Assembly (NCBI GenBank): GCA_028274465.1
Contig: CM051456.1
Coordinates: forward strand, 65,954,753-66,018,752
From: Plantago ovata
Taxonomy: Eukaryota; Streptophyta; Magnoliopsida; Lamiales; Plantaginaceae
DNA: 64,000 bases
Direction: 5' to 3'
The notes under the pieces are model-generated. The model made no database searches, was not told where the DNA came from, and saw only the letters and a list, made by a program, of their open reading frames with translations. The position numbers and the translations under genes were made by a program. The first letter of the stretch is position 1. Each line of letters starts with the position of its first letter. Of the stretch, positions 1-11,671 are shown in pieces.

Positions 1-789
1 CATGTTAGGTAGATAAGTATTTACTAACATCGTTCATTTTTAAAAAAGTACTACTTTCATGTATTTGACAAACTTTGGATGACTGATACTATAAGAAGTG
101 ATGTTATACTCTATTAATTAGTCAAGTCAATTTGTTCCTGTAGATATTTGGTAGTCTTCGCGTTGTCCTTCAATTTTATATTACTCAATATCTTATCTAG
201 CATGGTAGTTCTTCAATTAATAGTTATTGTAAAATACAAAGTTCAACATAGTTTTGAAGCAAAAATAAAATATCTGAATGAAATCAAACCAAAGACCTAA
301 ACTCTAAGCAATGAGCACTAAAACCTAAACCCTAATTCTTAAACTTTTATAACTATTTTTCGAAATGGGAAAGCGATTAGGCTGAATTATAAAATGTTTG
401 GCCCTAAACCCTAAACCCTAAACCCCAAGCACTATTCCCTAACCCTAAAACCCTAAACCTTAAAACTCCAAACAATTAGGATAAAACTTAAATACTAACA
501 CTTGAAATTCTTCTTTCTTTATTGAGTAAATATTAGTTTATTACATTTATTAAGTTAGCATTTTTACATCTTATATGTGTGTTGAAGCCACATTTTAATT
601 TTAATCAGTTAATCTTTTATGACATGTTAGGTTGATAAGTGTTTACTAACATCGTTCATTTTTAAAAAAGTACTACTTTCATGTATTTGACAAACTTTGG
701 ATCACTGAAACTATAAGAAGTGATGTTATACTCTATTAATAAGTCAAGTCAATTTGTTCCTGTAGATATTTGGTAGTCTTCGCGTTGTC
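1..789 (+). repeat. Direct repeat pair of ~167 bp (1-167 and 623-789)
   Basis: The first 167 bases recur at 623-789 in the same orientation with only a few substitutions; both copies end in the same gtagtcttcgcgttgtc. A weaker echo of the end (tagtcttcgcattcat) occurs near 1290. No ORF of note lies in either copy. The pair probably reflects a local duplication or a dispersed repeat; the family is not recognised. Confidence 0.85.
285..480 (+). repeat. Degenerate interstitial telomere-like tract (CCCTAAA)n
   Basis: Three perfect CCCTAAA units in a row sit at 402-422, surrounded by degenerate versions (acctaaaccctaa, ccctaaccctaaaaccc) from about 290 to 470. This is the plant telomere heptamer. 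Such short tracts are common inside plant chromosomes, also as telo-boxes near genes, so the tract does not mean the window is at a chromosome end. Confidence 0.7.
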
Positions 790-1838
790 ACACTGACACC
801 ATGTACATTAGTATGAATTAATATACATACTCCTAACAACCATTCATATAGTGGTAACTTTAAAATGGACTTCTTTCATTTAGTTGTACCTTCACATTAT
901 AAGATAAGGTTTAGAGTATATGGTTTAGGGATTTGATAAAGGTATTCAGGGAATACACTTTACATTTGAATTATGTTTTACATATTTGACTTACTCATGT
1001 AGGCATCTTGTCTATGTTGATGGATTTGGGTCTTTGTCTATGGTGTTTGAGTTTTAGGCTTAGAGTAAAATCCTAATCCTTAAACACTAATAGCTATTTA
1101 TAACTATTCAAGATAATTGGCTCTTAATGATAATTTAATTTTAGCATTTTTTGTATAACACTTCAATTTTCGCATGTTGATTATGACATTAGTGTTTAAA
1201 CAATTTATGTTTCAATTTATTTTATAAACTTTTAATGAGTGCAAACGCTATGAATGGTTGCATTGGTTCCTGAAAGATTTCTAGTAGTCTTCGCATTCAT
1301 TCAATTCTTAGTTATTGTATAATCTAGCCACTAACTAGACACTTCTCATCATGCCTATATCATAAAGGAGTGTTGGATGACCTTCTTTACAATATAAATG
1401 TAACTTATTTTTACTACAAATTGATTAAATAATGTAAGTAAAAATATATAAAAACCAAAAACGATAAAAAGTACTGTACATCATTTAACTCTTATAATAA
1501 GTCCACATTTGAATATGTACTAAACTAAGAAAGGGACGTATATGAATACATCACCAAGTTTGAATTGTCAGTTGAATCATTTCAACATCAGTACATATAG
1601 CCAATATACAAACCAAGTGTCCAAATATAAAAGGTATTTTGAATGTAGTCTTAAAACCATCTATATTTGTATTGATATTACACTAAAAAGCTATACTCTC
1701 AATATCATATTCTCTGGTAAGATATATTTTACAGTTTACTATTAAATAAATCAATGTTTTTTATTTAATATGTTTTTAGTTTTCGCAAATTCATTTTGCT
1801 TTATTTTATTAACTTTGTTGATAATTATAACAATGCAG
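790..1838. other. AT-rich stretch without a supported gene
   Basis: No convincing coding exon was found. An open frame at 1542-1745 has unremarkable composition and no recognisable domain. It could include decayed upstream exon material of the B3 gene that follows, but its translation does not align with the linker exons of the two neighbouring B3 genes. Confidence 0.5.
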
Positions 1839-2322
1839 GGCAAAAATTTGGAAGGAGAAATATTCTTATTTAACAATGAATGAGAACTACAATCCAAGTT
1901 TCCTTTTTATTATTAAAAAAGCCCATCTTGAATCTGAATTTGTTCTTGTAAGTTCAATTTAAATTACAACACCTTCAACATTTGTTCATAATATTTGTTT
2001 TTAAATTAGTGAGTCACAAAAATAAGTGGTTTACTACATTCCTTTTTATTTTTTTTTTCTTTTGCTTTTTTAGGAAATCCCTGGAGAATTTGCTAGAAAA
2101 CTTACACAAATAAAGAGTTACAAGGGATTGAGAGTTCAAGGAAATGGATTGTGGCTTGTTGAGTGTGTGAAAGATAGTGAAAGGTCTAAAATAACCTCAG
2201 GATGGCACAAGTTTATCGAAGATAATGAACTGAAGATCGGTGATACATGTTTTGTGACTTCAATTCGTGGTGCCAATAATATATGGGATGTTATCATTTT
2301 CAGCCAATATACTTTTGAGTAG
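1839..2322 (+). pseudogene. C-terminal half of a REM-like B3-domain gene
   Basis: Two exons can be joined in frame: about 1839-1947 (donor GTAAGT at 1948) and 2074-2322 (acceptor TTTAG, stop TAG at 2320-2322), phase 0. Together they encode a B3 DNA-binding domain: NPSFLFIIKKAH start, then EIPGEFARKL, LRVQGNGLWLVEC, SGWHKFIEDNELKIGDTCF. B3 proteins are plant nuclear transcription factors. The exon pattern and the ending (NIWDVIIF) match the second B3 domain of the neighbours at 2797-3857 and 4405-5492, so this is a tandem paralogue. I see no N-terminal B3 exons upstream, so it is either truncated or has a diverged 5' part before 1839. An ATG at 1876 could start a short single-domain protein. 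Confidence 0.6.
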
Positions 2323-2796
2323 TACCAAGTAATCCATTAATTGTTGTGTAGAATTGAGTAATATCTATCTAAATGCAAATAAACTGTTGTGATTTCAATG
2401 TACTAGAATGATGTAGGAGAACTTTATTCGTGACCTTGATCATGCAATGTGTTTGAGTACTATATATGTATCACTGCCACCTGTTTTTGGCAATATAGAA
2501 CTTTATTTATTGTGGCAACATAAAATGCATTCCGAGTGTTTTTGGCAATATAACATGTAAATTTAAAACAGTTTGAACTACTTTGGCCGATCATGATGTA
2601 TATGAATTCTTAGTTTTGTCAAACCATGTATTCCCTACAATATTTATGTGATATAAGTATAACATGATAGTTCACTATGACATCATAAAAAATAGGTCAT
2701 TTTAAGATGACTATATATACATTAAAGACTTTTATATAACAGGAGCTTTTATAATAGGAACATACTTGTCATTGTTTTTCATTTCTAGTTGAAAAG
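2323..2796. other. Intergenic spacer between B3 genes
   Basis: AT-rich sequence with no ORF of note; it should contain the 3' end signals of the upstream B3 copy and the promoter of the next one. No single element can be pinned down. Confidence 0.5.
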
Positions 2797-3857
2797 ATGG
2801 AAAGTATAGAAGCATTCCGTGATAATGCAAATCTTGGAGGTATATGGTTCATGACGATTGACAATGACAGTGAAGACTATCTGGTATGATTTTGTTGGAA
2901 TATTTTGATATAAATTTTACTTTATAGTTTTAATTCATATTTATTCATCTCTAACTTCAATCTTATTAAAAATGTTTAATGTAGATTCTTCCACCGTCCT
3001 TCACAAAGCATGATATGCTTGTAGTTCCAAAGATGGTATGGCTTCAAACTCATGATAAAAATGTTTGGCCTATTCAGATTTTCAAACATAAAGAGTATGT
3101 GTTCTTGGCTAAAGGATTGAAACATTTCCTTAATAAATATGGTTTGGTTAAGCAAGATCTTCTTGTAATGGCTTACTCCCAAGAAGGATATTTCAAAGTT
3201 CATCCTTATAAGTTGATGAATAATCAGATTCTGGAAAGCAAGAGCAAAGGTAATTTATTTTGTGACTTATTACTTTATTTTTCTATCTTAACTAATTATT
3301 TAATCCTTATAACTCAATTCTATTAATTTTAATTTGTATTTCCATGTAATCTGTTAAACAGGTGAATTGTATGTTGATGAGGAAACTTATGAAAGCAAAC
3401 TTGGTTCTGAAATTGAAATGAACTACTTGAGCTTACTTGAAAGTAAAGCTACCATAAGTTCTAACAAATTTCTCGTACTACTTATTGAAGATCATTTTAA
3501 ACCAGAAAACATGGTGGTAATTTCTTCAACTCTATTTCAAACAACTCATTGTTTTAAGTCTTATTTCATTATTCTTTTTACATATTTGTTTTTCACTTTG
3601 AACTTTCTATTTTACAGTTCATTCCTGATGATTTTGCCAAGGACAAACTTGATACCGGACTTACACTGATTTACTTGCGCCTGAAGGGTAGAGGAATGTG
3701 GCCAGTTTACTGTCTGAAAAATGCTGAATTTTCATGCATCCAAAGTGGCTTTGCAAAGTTCTTGGTAGACAACAACATTCTGCGTTTGCAAGCTTGCTTC
3801 TTTGAAGTCTCATGTGTTTCTTACATCTGGAATGTTATAATTTATAATGGTCTTTAG
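2797..3857 (+). CDS. REM-like protein with two B3 domains, four exons
   Basis: Exons 2797-2883, 2985-3249, 3362-3516 and 3618-3857 join without a stop into a 248-residue protein; all introns are GT..AG and phases match (0, 1, 0). Residues ~25-115 form a first B3 domain (DYLILPPSF, WPIQIFKHKEYVFLAKGLKHFLNKYGL, DLLVMAY). Residues ~140-247 form the second (NKFLVLLIEDHF, FIPDDFAKDKL, LRLKGRGMWPVYC, QSGFAKFLVDNNIL, ACFFEV). The REM class of B3 proteins acts in the nucleus as DNA-binding regulators, often in reproductive meristems; that role is family knowledge and not shown here. The start is the first ATG of an exon closely matching exon 1 of the downstream paralogue (WFMTID / WFMKID). It is the only copy of the three that reads through completely. 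Confidence 0.82.
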
Positions 3858-4404
3858 ATGTTTGTTGAGAAATAACTTATTATTATTGAGAAGATGCTCT
3901 AGTATTATAATTTTAGATATCTATAAAGATATCATTCTATTTAAATCTTAAGTTTGTTTACTTGAGTCTTGAAATGTCTTAACTTACAATTATTGACAAT
4001 TAAGTATGAAACTACATAAATATAACATTATTAACATCATCATCAGAAAACAAGAACTTGATACTGAAATTAACTTCATTCTATTTGTAATATACAATTT
4101 GTAATGATAGAGACATGACAATGTAGAAGAAACAAATTATATCTGAAATATAGTACACTACATTAAATGAATTTTCCTTTACTATAAACAATAAATCCAA
4201 ATTTTGATGTGTACTAAGTTAAAAAAATAAAAATTTCTGGTCTGCATTTGAGTTGTACTGACTGACAATTTCTGTTTATAATCATACTAGTAACATGGTC
4301 TTCTGATAATAAAATTTCATATATCAGCCAATTCCATCTTATATGGTCTTGTTATTGTAAAATTTCATATATGATCAAATTCCATATCACACCAAAAAGA
4401 AAGA
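3858..4404. other. Intergenic spacer between B3 genes
   Basis: AT-rich, no ORF of note. A short imperfect repeat of taaaatttcatatat(c/g)a..attccat occurs twice around 4310-4390, just upstream of the next B3 start codon; it may be promoter sequence. Confidence 0.4.
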
Positions 4405-5492
4405 ATGGATCTATTTGATGATGAATTACCAATTTGGGATCAATGGTTCATGAAAATAGACACTTGCAGTAGAGACTTTCTGGTATTATTTTCATCTTGA
4501 TCTTTGATTTTCTTTATGTTACTATTTATATAGTTTTGATGTGTAGTTGCCTAATGTATTGTTTTCTCTTTCTTGCTTAGCTCCTTCCACCAGCATTTAC
4601 TACAGTTGCCATGCCCTCTGTAAGAAAGATGCTCTGGTTACAAAGCAGTGATTCTACTGTTTGGCCAGTACAACTAGTAAGCTACAAAGGTTGTGTATTC
4701 TTGGCTAAAGGATGGAAGTATTTCTTGGATAAATATGAACTGGTCAAGGATGATATCCTTGTCATGGGTTACTATGATGGTTACTTTAAGGTTCATCCAT
4801 ATAAACCAAGAATACACCTCTCACATCAGTTCATACAAGCAAAGGTATTTGTAGTCATTTTCATCTAGTCATTTTCAGACTTATCTATTACTTCCCGTTT
4901 TTATTATTGAAAATGTCTCTATCTTATTTGTCTTTCATAATCAACATATTCAATATCATTTAGTTAATAATATAAACATCTATTTATCATTTTCACCAGA
5001 GGAAATATATGTTGATCCACTACAATATGAGACTAAGCTAGTTCATGAAATCGAGAGCACTTATCTCTGCCCTGATAAGATTCCTAAGCACAGGGCTAGT
5101 TTCCTTGCAATGCTTGTACCAGACCATTTTGAGCCAGAGAGTTTAGTGGTAAGTTTTTTCCTTTTTTTTTTTTTTTTAATATATCACTTGAACATATAAA
5201 TAGTTGACATATTAACTAAATAATTATCTTTTGTTTGGCAGTACATCCTTCAGTTTTTGCAGATACTAAACGTGAGTTTGGAACTACACTAGTTTTCCTG
5301 AGGATCAAAGACAAAGAATTGTGGCCTATTCAATGTGAGAAAAATGACGAATATTCGTGTATCAAATGTGGGTTTCAGTCGTTCATCACAGGTCATAAAA
5401 TTGAAGCATTTGAGGCATGCAACTTTGAAGTATCTTCTGTCTCAGATATCATCTGGGATGTTACAGTCTACAAAAGTGTATTCAAAATTTAA
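4405..5492 (+). pseudogene. Third tandem REM-like B3 gene, frameshifted at the last splice junction
   Basis: Exons 4405-4482, 4581-4844, 5002-5148 and 5242-5492 mirror the intact paralogue upstream. The first three join in phase 0 and give a full first B3 domain (WPVQLVSYKGCVFLAKGWKYF) and the start of the second (ASFLAMLVPDHFEPESLV). The last exon carries the rest of the second domain (LVFLRIKDKELWPIQC, KCGFQSFITGHKIEAFEACNFEV, IIWDVTVY). The only visible acceptor (TTTGGCAG, exon from 5242) puts it one base out of phase with the donor at 5149, and the phase-0 reading hits a stop within about 50 bases. Compared with the paralogue, one base is missing just after the junction (tacatcctt where a further c is expected). 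So it is a recent pseudogene, or the base is a sequencing error; no better acceptor was seen. Confidence 0.7.
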
Positions 5493-6394
5493 ATGTCGTT
5501 TTAGTTTAATTATCAATCATGGTGGCAGTGATTGTAATAAGACATGAAATGATGAGTTAATTTATACAAGACTATTTTATTGTATTTTACTAATCTTCTT
5601 ATTATTAATGTTGCTATTATTCCTAGTGTTAGATTATTAGATATCTAGTAGATATTTGATTCACTTTATGTCATGTCCCTACTCATGTCATGTCCCAACT
5701 CAATACATTTCAAAAAATGTATGAGTTGAGTCTTTAGAAGGCCAAAACGTTATTAATGATACACTCATTGTTCCTTTTTAAGATTAGGTCATCCAACAGT
5801 ATGTGTATGTCTAAATAAAATACTTCAAACATTCATGTAAACTATTTATAATACACTCAAATGTTACATTTACTTGAATCAGATGGTTCGGCCCGGTGAG
5901 TACTTAGACGAATGAGATTGTTTATAAACATACAAATACTTATCATCTATTTACTGGAGAGCTGTATTCTACACTGGATTAAGACATCTTTGATGAATAA
6001 TGACTGCGTATTTTTTTTACCTATGTTACTACTACATTGTATTTGTATAGCAGAAATTTATTTTCATTATGACTTCTATCTATTTACATATATTTTACTT
6101 TATTATTACCCTAATGTTCATCTTATTTAACATTTCCACTTTAAAAAACTATACGAAGACCATTAGTTTCATGGCACGAAATTATAAATAAGTAAAAGTG
6201 AATAGGAAATAATGAATTCAAGTTCATAGCAAGGAGTCATTGCATATATAATTCAAGCTGAATATTTGTTCTCATGCAAATGCATTTAAGACATATCATG
6301 ATCAGAATTGTCACTCATAAATAAGTTTCATGAATTATTGAAATAAAAGTGTTTGCAAGTAGATGCAAATTATTGATCAGATCTTTAATACTTG
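5493..6394. other. Intergenic, no supported gene
   Basis: AT-rich sequence between the B3 cluster and the 3' end of the MULE transposase gene. An open frame at 5912-6130 is AT-driven with no domain. No terminal inverted repeat of the MULE could be recognised here by eye. Confidence 0.5.
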
Positions 6395-7686
6395 CTAATT
6401 GATTGCCTCTTTGCAAGTAGTCCAATAGTGATTTCCATACTCTCCACATCTGCCACAGAGCACTTCAGTTCTCTTGCGTTCACCATTTGATCTAATCCTT
6501 TTCTTCTTTGGGCGACCTGGCAAACGACGCATAACTGGAGGCTTGACCTTCTCTGGTTGGTTCAAATCAATGAATTCATGCTTTTCAGTAGATGGAATAG
6601 GTGTAATGTGACCTTGGTAAGTAAGCTTGTAAGTTGAACTCCAGAAGTAAGGATCAACAACTGTGGTAATGTCCCACTTAGTCCTTTTGACCGCTGCGAT
6701 TGCATGTATGCAGGGGAAGCCTTTGATCTGCCACTGGTAGCAAGAACATTTGTGATCTTGAAGGTTCACCTAGAAAATGAAAACATTCATCAGTCTATTT
6801 AAGTGCTTTTATAATTCAAAGGTATAAAATATATACTACAGTTTATGATAGAATTTCTGAAATGTATAGAGACAAGTTATCTATACAGTACATATCGTTT
6901 AAAAATCTAGAGAATTATAAAATAAACTGTAAAGTAGAGTTAGTGAAAAAGTGTAACTTACACAACATGATGGGCTACTCATAACTTCAAAGATGAATGG
7001 CTTTGTTCCTGGTAGAACAGTCCATGAGTTTGCTAGACTTTCATTCTCGTTCCAGACATCTTCGTAAGTTTGTGTCAATGCACCAGTCAGTAGATAACCT
7101 TTCTGACTTCTTTCGACAAACCAACGCCTCAATTGTTGCCTTATACAATCCACCATGAAAGTGATTGGGAGTGTACGTGCAGGAACAATCCAATTGTTGT
7201 AAGATTCTGCAGCATTACTTGTAAGTTCACCATACCGATCTATATCCGGGGAGAATGCAACATCCCATTTTTCAGGTGGAAGCTCATTCAAGAACTGATC
7301 TGCAACTAGTAGTCCCTTTTGTCTAAACATGATTATTGCTTGATCAAAAAAATTTCTATTTGGTGCATAGGCAGCATCCTTAAGCAGTTTGCACATTGTA
7401 TTCTTGAAAACATGAGTACTTCTTACCCTTATACATATTGCGCAGATTCTGCATAAGATGGTACAAGCAGAAGAAATGTAGTGGCCTTCTATTGCCATGA
7501 CTTTCTCTGAACACTTCATCAAAAGCAGACATCAAGCCACCTGCCCTATCTGAAACATACATAATCTGCTCCGGATGTTGAATATTATCACGTAACATCT
7601 TCAAAAACCAAGTCCAGTTTTCAGCATTTTCACCATCAACAATTGCTAAGGCAACTGGAAATAAACCTGCAGAAGACATATTTAAT

Positions 7687-7700
7687 TTATATTAATTAGT
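7687..7700. repeat. Target-site duplication of the LINE, left copy
   Basis: The 14-mer ttatattaattagt at 7687-7700 is repeated exactly at 11658-11671, directly after the LINE's terminal A run. It lies inside the MULE intron. Confidence 0.92.
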
Positions 7701-7710
7701 TAGTACATGA

Positions 7711-8145
7711 ACCCCAAAGTTTGCTGGACGACGTACTGATGTCCCAAAGAAACAGAAACAGGCTTGGAAACCTCGTGAAGTTGGCTCTGGATCCAAGACT
7801 GTACAGAAGCAGAACACACAGTCTGGTGCGGCACCCGCTGCTGCTCTACAATTGGAAAAGAATCCTGCTCCGGCATCATACCCTGGTGCATCGACATCCA
7901 TTGCGTCCACTAGTGGAACCGGGATAAGTCGAACTGATTTGGTGACGGCTCAAGGGGGTAGTAATACAACGCATGATGTGGATGCAGGTTGGACTGCAGT
8001 TCGACGACGCTCATCAAGGTCACCACCAAAGTCACCACGGAGGAGTATACAGGAAATTGAGTCACAAGGATTGAGAGCTGATAATGGTTTTGCTCCGTTA
8101 AGTCAAGGAACTGGACTTACCGGGGATCAAAACCATAATCCATGA
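7711..8145 (+). pseudogene. LINE ORF1, C-terminal fragment
   Basis: An open frame without a start codon runs from 7711 to the stop at 8143-8145 (about 144 residues). It is rich in K, Q, P and S (VPKKQKQAWKPREVG; AVRRRSSRSPPKSPRRS), as is usual for the tail of the nucleic-acid-binding gag-like ORF1 of plant L1 elements. The upstream zinc-knuckle part is missing because of the 5' truncation. Its stop overlaps the ORF2 start in ATGA, suggesting coupled translation in the intact element. Confidence 0.75.
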
Positions 8146-11100
8146 TTGTCTGGAATGTTAGGGGGCTCAATAAGGTGGCTAAGCAAAAGGAGATTGGCTC
8201 CCGTCTCAAGAGCTTAAATGTTAACATAGCCGGCTTACTAGAAACACGAGTTAAAGTGGAGAAAAAGGATGGGATACGAATGAAGTTAGGAAATCGTTGG
8301 AGATATTATGACAATTATGATGCCCATGCGAATGGGCGAATATGGGTTCTATGGGAGCATAGTAAAGTCCGAGTCACTATGCTTTCATCAACGGATCAAT
8401 ACATACACTGTCAAATCGCTGACATTGATGGGGTGGACAAGGGTGTGGTCACTTTTATATATGCACACAATCAACCCGAACTCCGTCGGGTTCTTTGGAA
8501 TGATTTGGAAACACTTTCTGCCTCTATCACCGGTGCTTGGTTGTGCATTGGAGATTTTAATAATGTCATGAATGTGAATGATCGAGAGGGTGGTACCCAG
8601 GTACATGCACATGAATATGTTGAATTAATTACAATGATGTCTAACATTGGTCTTTATGAAATTGATGCACAGGGAAGACGCTTTACATGGTCAAACAATA
8701 CGGTTTCGTCCCGTATTGATCATGCTATCGCCAACATGGTGTGGTTCCAGCAAAATCAGATGGTCACTCTGAATATTCTTCAACCGGGACTATCTGATCA
8801 TTCACCGCTCCATCTTTCCCAGCTCATGCGCAACCCACAGAGACCACGAAATTTTAAATTTCTGAATTGTCTGATTGAACAACAGGGCTTTTCTGAGACG
8901 GTGCAAGCTGGATGGTCTGTTCGTCGATCTGGATCTCTTCAAATCCAGGTCTGGTACAAGCTGAAAAAATTGCAGCGACTATTTCAGGGCATGACTCGAC
9001 GTGTAACTGGTCTTCCGATAAAAATTGATGCGGCCAGGCAGTGTTTGGAAACCACACAGGCTGCTTTGAGTAGGGACATCCACAATCAAACTCTTATTGA
9101 ACAAATGAAAGCTGAGCGGGTGGAGTTAGAAAAATGGCTTACCTTGGAGGAAAAGGCCATGCAACAGAAGTCGAAAGTTGATTGGCTCAAGCTAGGGGAT
9201 GGCAATAATGCCTATTTCCATGCGTATGTTCGGGGAAAAAATCACAACGCTGGAATCCAGCAGCTGGAAACAAGTACGGGGGTTATTCTTCAGTCTCATG
9301 ATGATATTGAAAAGGAGATACTAGAATCTATGAGGGATTGGTGGGGCAAGCTGCTACAAGGCTTCAGGTTATCGACTTGGAAGCTATACGGGATGGTCCA
9401 CAGCTTATGCGCCAAAGTAGAGTCGACTTGGTAGCTCCAGTAACAGAGAAAGAAATCTGGGAAGCACTCAACTCAATTGGAGATTGCAAAGCACCGGGGG
9501 TGGATGGTTTCAATGCCAAATTTTTCAAAGCAACGTGGCACCTCATAAAAGATGACTTAATTGCAGCGATACTTGAATTCTTCCAACAAGGTAAATTATA
9601 CCCCGCTTGGAACTGTGCTTTAGTGACTTTGATTCCAAAAACACCAGAGGCTAAAACAGTAAGGGAATTGCGCCCCATATCCTGCTGCACCACGGTGTAC
9701 AAGATTATTGCGAAAATCATCACTAACCGGTTGGGGAAGGTCATTACAGAAATTGTGAATGATAGCCAATCGGCTTTCATCCCAGGGAGACACATCCAAG
9801 ATAATATTTTAATGGCGCAAGAGCTGGTTAGAGGTTATAACATGAAGAATGTATCCCCACGTTGCATGATACAGATGGATATGCAAAAAGCATACGATAC
9901 AGTTGAATGGAATGCTTTGGAAGGGATCATGAAAGAACTTGGCTTCCCGAGACTCTTTATAGAATGGGTGCTTTTGTGTGTGAAGTCGGTATCTTATAGA
10001 TACTCAATTAATGGTACCCCGTCACGTATTCTTAAAGCACAACGTGGCCTTCGACAAGGTGATCCTATGTCCCCGCTACTATTAGTGTTGGTAATGGAAT
10101 ACTTACATAGGTGTTTACAGAGGTTGGCTTTAAATCCTAACTTTAACTTCCACCCCAAGTGTGAGAAATTGAAGATTATTAACCTCTGTTTTGCGGATGA
10201 TTTAATGTTGTTTGTTCGTGGGGATATAGGCTCAGTTTCTTTGCTTATGCAGCAATTTCAGAACTTCTCCATGACTACAGGATTGTCGGCTAATATAGGG
10301 AAGTGTAAAGTCTTCCTGGGCGGTGTGAATGAGGAAGCAACCAATGAAATACTACACCACACTGGTTTCGCAAAAGGGGCTTTACCAATTAAATATCTCG
10401 GAGTCCCGTTATCAGCGAAAAAACTTACGATAAGAATGTGCCAACCCTTGATTGATAAAATCTTACAACGTGTGAGCCATTTGACATCTCGGTTGTTAAG
10501 CTTTGCCGGAAGACAACAACTAATAGAGAGTATTATATTTTCTATTACTAATTATTGGCTTCAAGTATTTCCCCTCCCCAAGCAGGTACTCCATCATATT
10601 GAGAGCATTTGTCGAATCTTTCTATGGAGTGGGCAGGATGGTGATTCTCGCAAATCTCTTGTAGCTTGGGATCAGGTTTGCAATCCGAAAAGTTGTGGGG
10701 GCTTGAATATTCGTGCCCTGGCAGAATGGAACCATGCAATGATGGCGAAACTGCTGTGGAATCTACAGAACAAAGCGGATAAACTCTGGATACGGTGGGT
10801 ACATACCTATTACATAAAGAATCAATCCCTGGAAGAGTATTGCCCTGTGTCGAGTTGCTCATGGATACTCAAAGCTGTCTTGAAATGTCGAGATAGTATA
10901 TATTGCCTCCACGAATGGAATGACTGTGTACAGAAGGGGGATTTCGACCTCCAGAAAATTTACAAGGGGCTGCGGGGGCCAAAACTTAAGGTTTTTTGGC
11001 GAGACTTGGTACTGAAAAATATAGCTAGGCCAAGAGCTATATTTATACTTTGGCTTAGTTTACACAAAAGATTGGCGACGAAGGATAGATTGCTTGGATT

Positions 11101-11488
11101 TGGTATCGCAAATGCTGGCCTGTGTTGCTTTTGTGGTGATGATGAAAGTGTGGAGCACCTCTTTTTCGAATGCTCCGGCACTCGTACTATTTTTACACAG
11201 GTTCTTGGCTGGATTAAAATGACTTTGCCATGGCATTCATGGGACAGCGGTATGAGAGAGCTTGCCCGTCGAGCACGAGGAAAGGGCTGCAAAGGGACGC
11301 TACTCAAAGGACTAGTTGCTGAATGTGTATATGGTATCTGGATGGCGCGTAATGCATGCATTTTCCAACAACAACCGATCGACATTGAGGCTATAGCAGC
11401 AACAGTGATAGAAGTGATCTCAAAACGCAGCATACTATTCCCCAAACTGGCGACAACTGTTCAGGAGCTTATATTTGGTTGCCATTAG
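8142..11488 (+). pseudogene. LINE ORF2: endonuclease, reverse transcriptase and C-terminal zinc-binding region, one frameshift
   Basis: Residues 1-225 form an APE-type endonuclease with the expected residues: N in WNVRGLN, E in ETR (34-36), GDFN (137-140), RIDH (191-194), SDH (218-220). After the frame break comes the reverse transcriptase: LRPISCC, SAFIPGRHIQDNILMAQE, the aspartate of QMDMQKAYDTVEW, RGLRQGDPMSPLL and the catalytic FADD (a common variant of YADD). The zf-RVT region typical of plant LINEs follows (FWRDLVLKNIARPRA; CCFCGDDESVEHLFFEC). The first frame ends at 9434 and the second starts upstream at 9338; the shift lies near 9350-9375, between the endonuclease linker and the RT. 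With that single indel the protein is inactive as read. The rest is uninterrupted to 11488. Confidence 0.9.
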
Positions 11489-11657
11489 CTTTTTCCTTGT
11501 CACATTGTGTTTGTTTTTCCTTGGCTTATTGTGTAACTGATTAAGATAGGCTATAGTTGGTATTGAGGTTGGTCTGGACATCTTTGTCGACCTGATTGTA
11601 CTAAAACAGTTTTTTGGAGTCGTAATGAGAAGATCTCGCATAGTTTCCAAAAAAAAA

Positions 11658-11671
11658 TTATATTAATTAGT
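11658..11671. repeat. Target-site duplication of the LINE, right copy
   Basis: Exact copy of 7687-7700, following the A run of the LINE. Confidence 0.92.

Larger units (their letters stand above)
7701..11657 (+). mobile_element. 5'-truncated plant LINE (L1-type non-LTR retrotransposon)
   Basis: A 3957-bp insertion bounded by the perfect 14-bp direct repeat and ending in a run of nine A. It holds the tail of ORF1, an ATGA-overlapping ORF2 with endonuclease and reverse transcriptase, and a 3' UTR of about 170 bp (11489-11648). It lacks ORF1's start, as expected of incomplete target-primed reverse transcription. It is oriented opposite to the host MULE gene and lies wholly within one of its introns. 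The perfect target duplication and nearly complete ORF2 suggest a fairly young insertion. Confidence 0.93.

Noticed and set aside
7395..7425. A 24-nt intron (gtaagaag..ttttcaag) that would repair the MULE frame
   Set aside because: It is far below the minimum size of plant introns; a frameshift is more likely.
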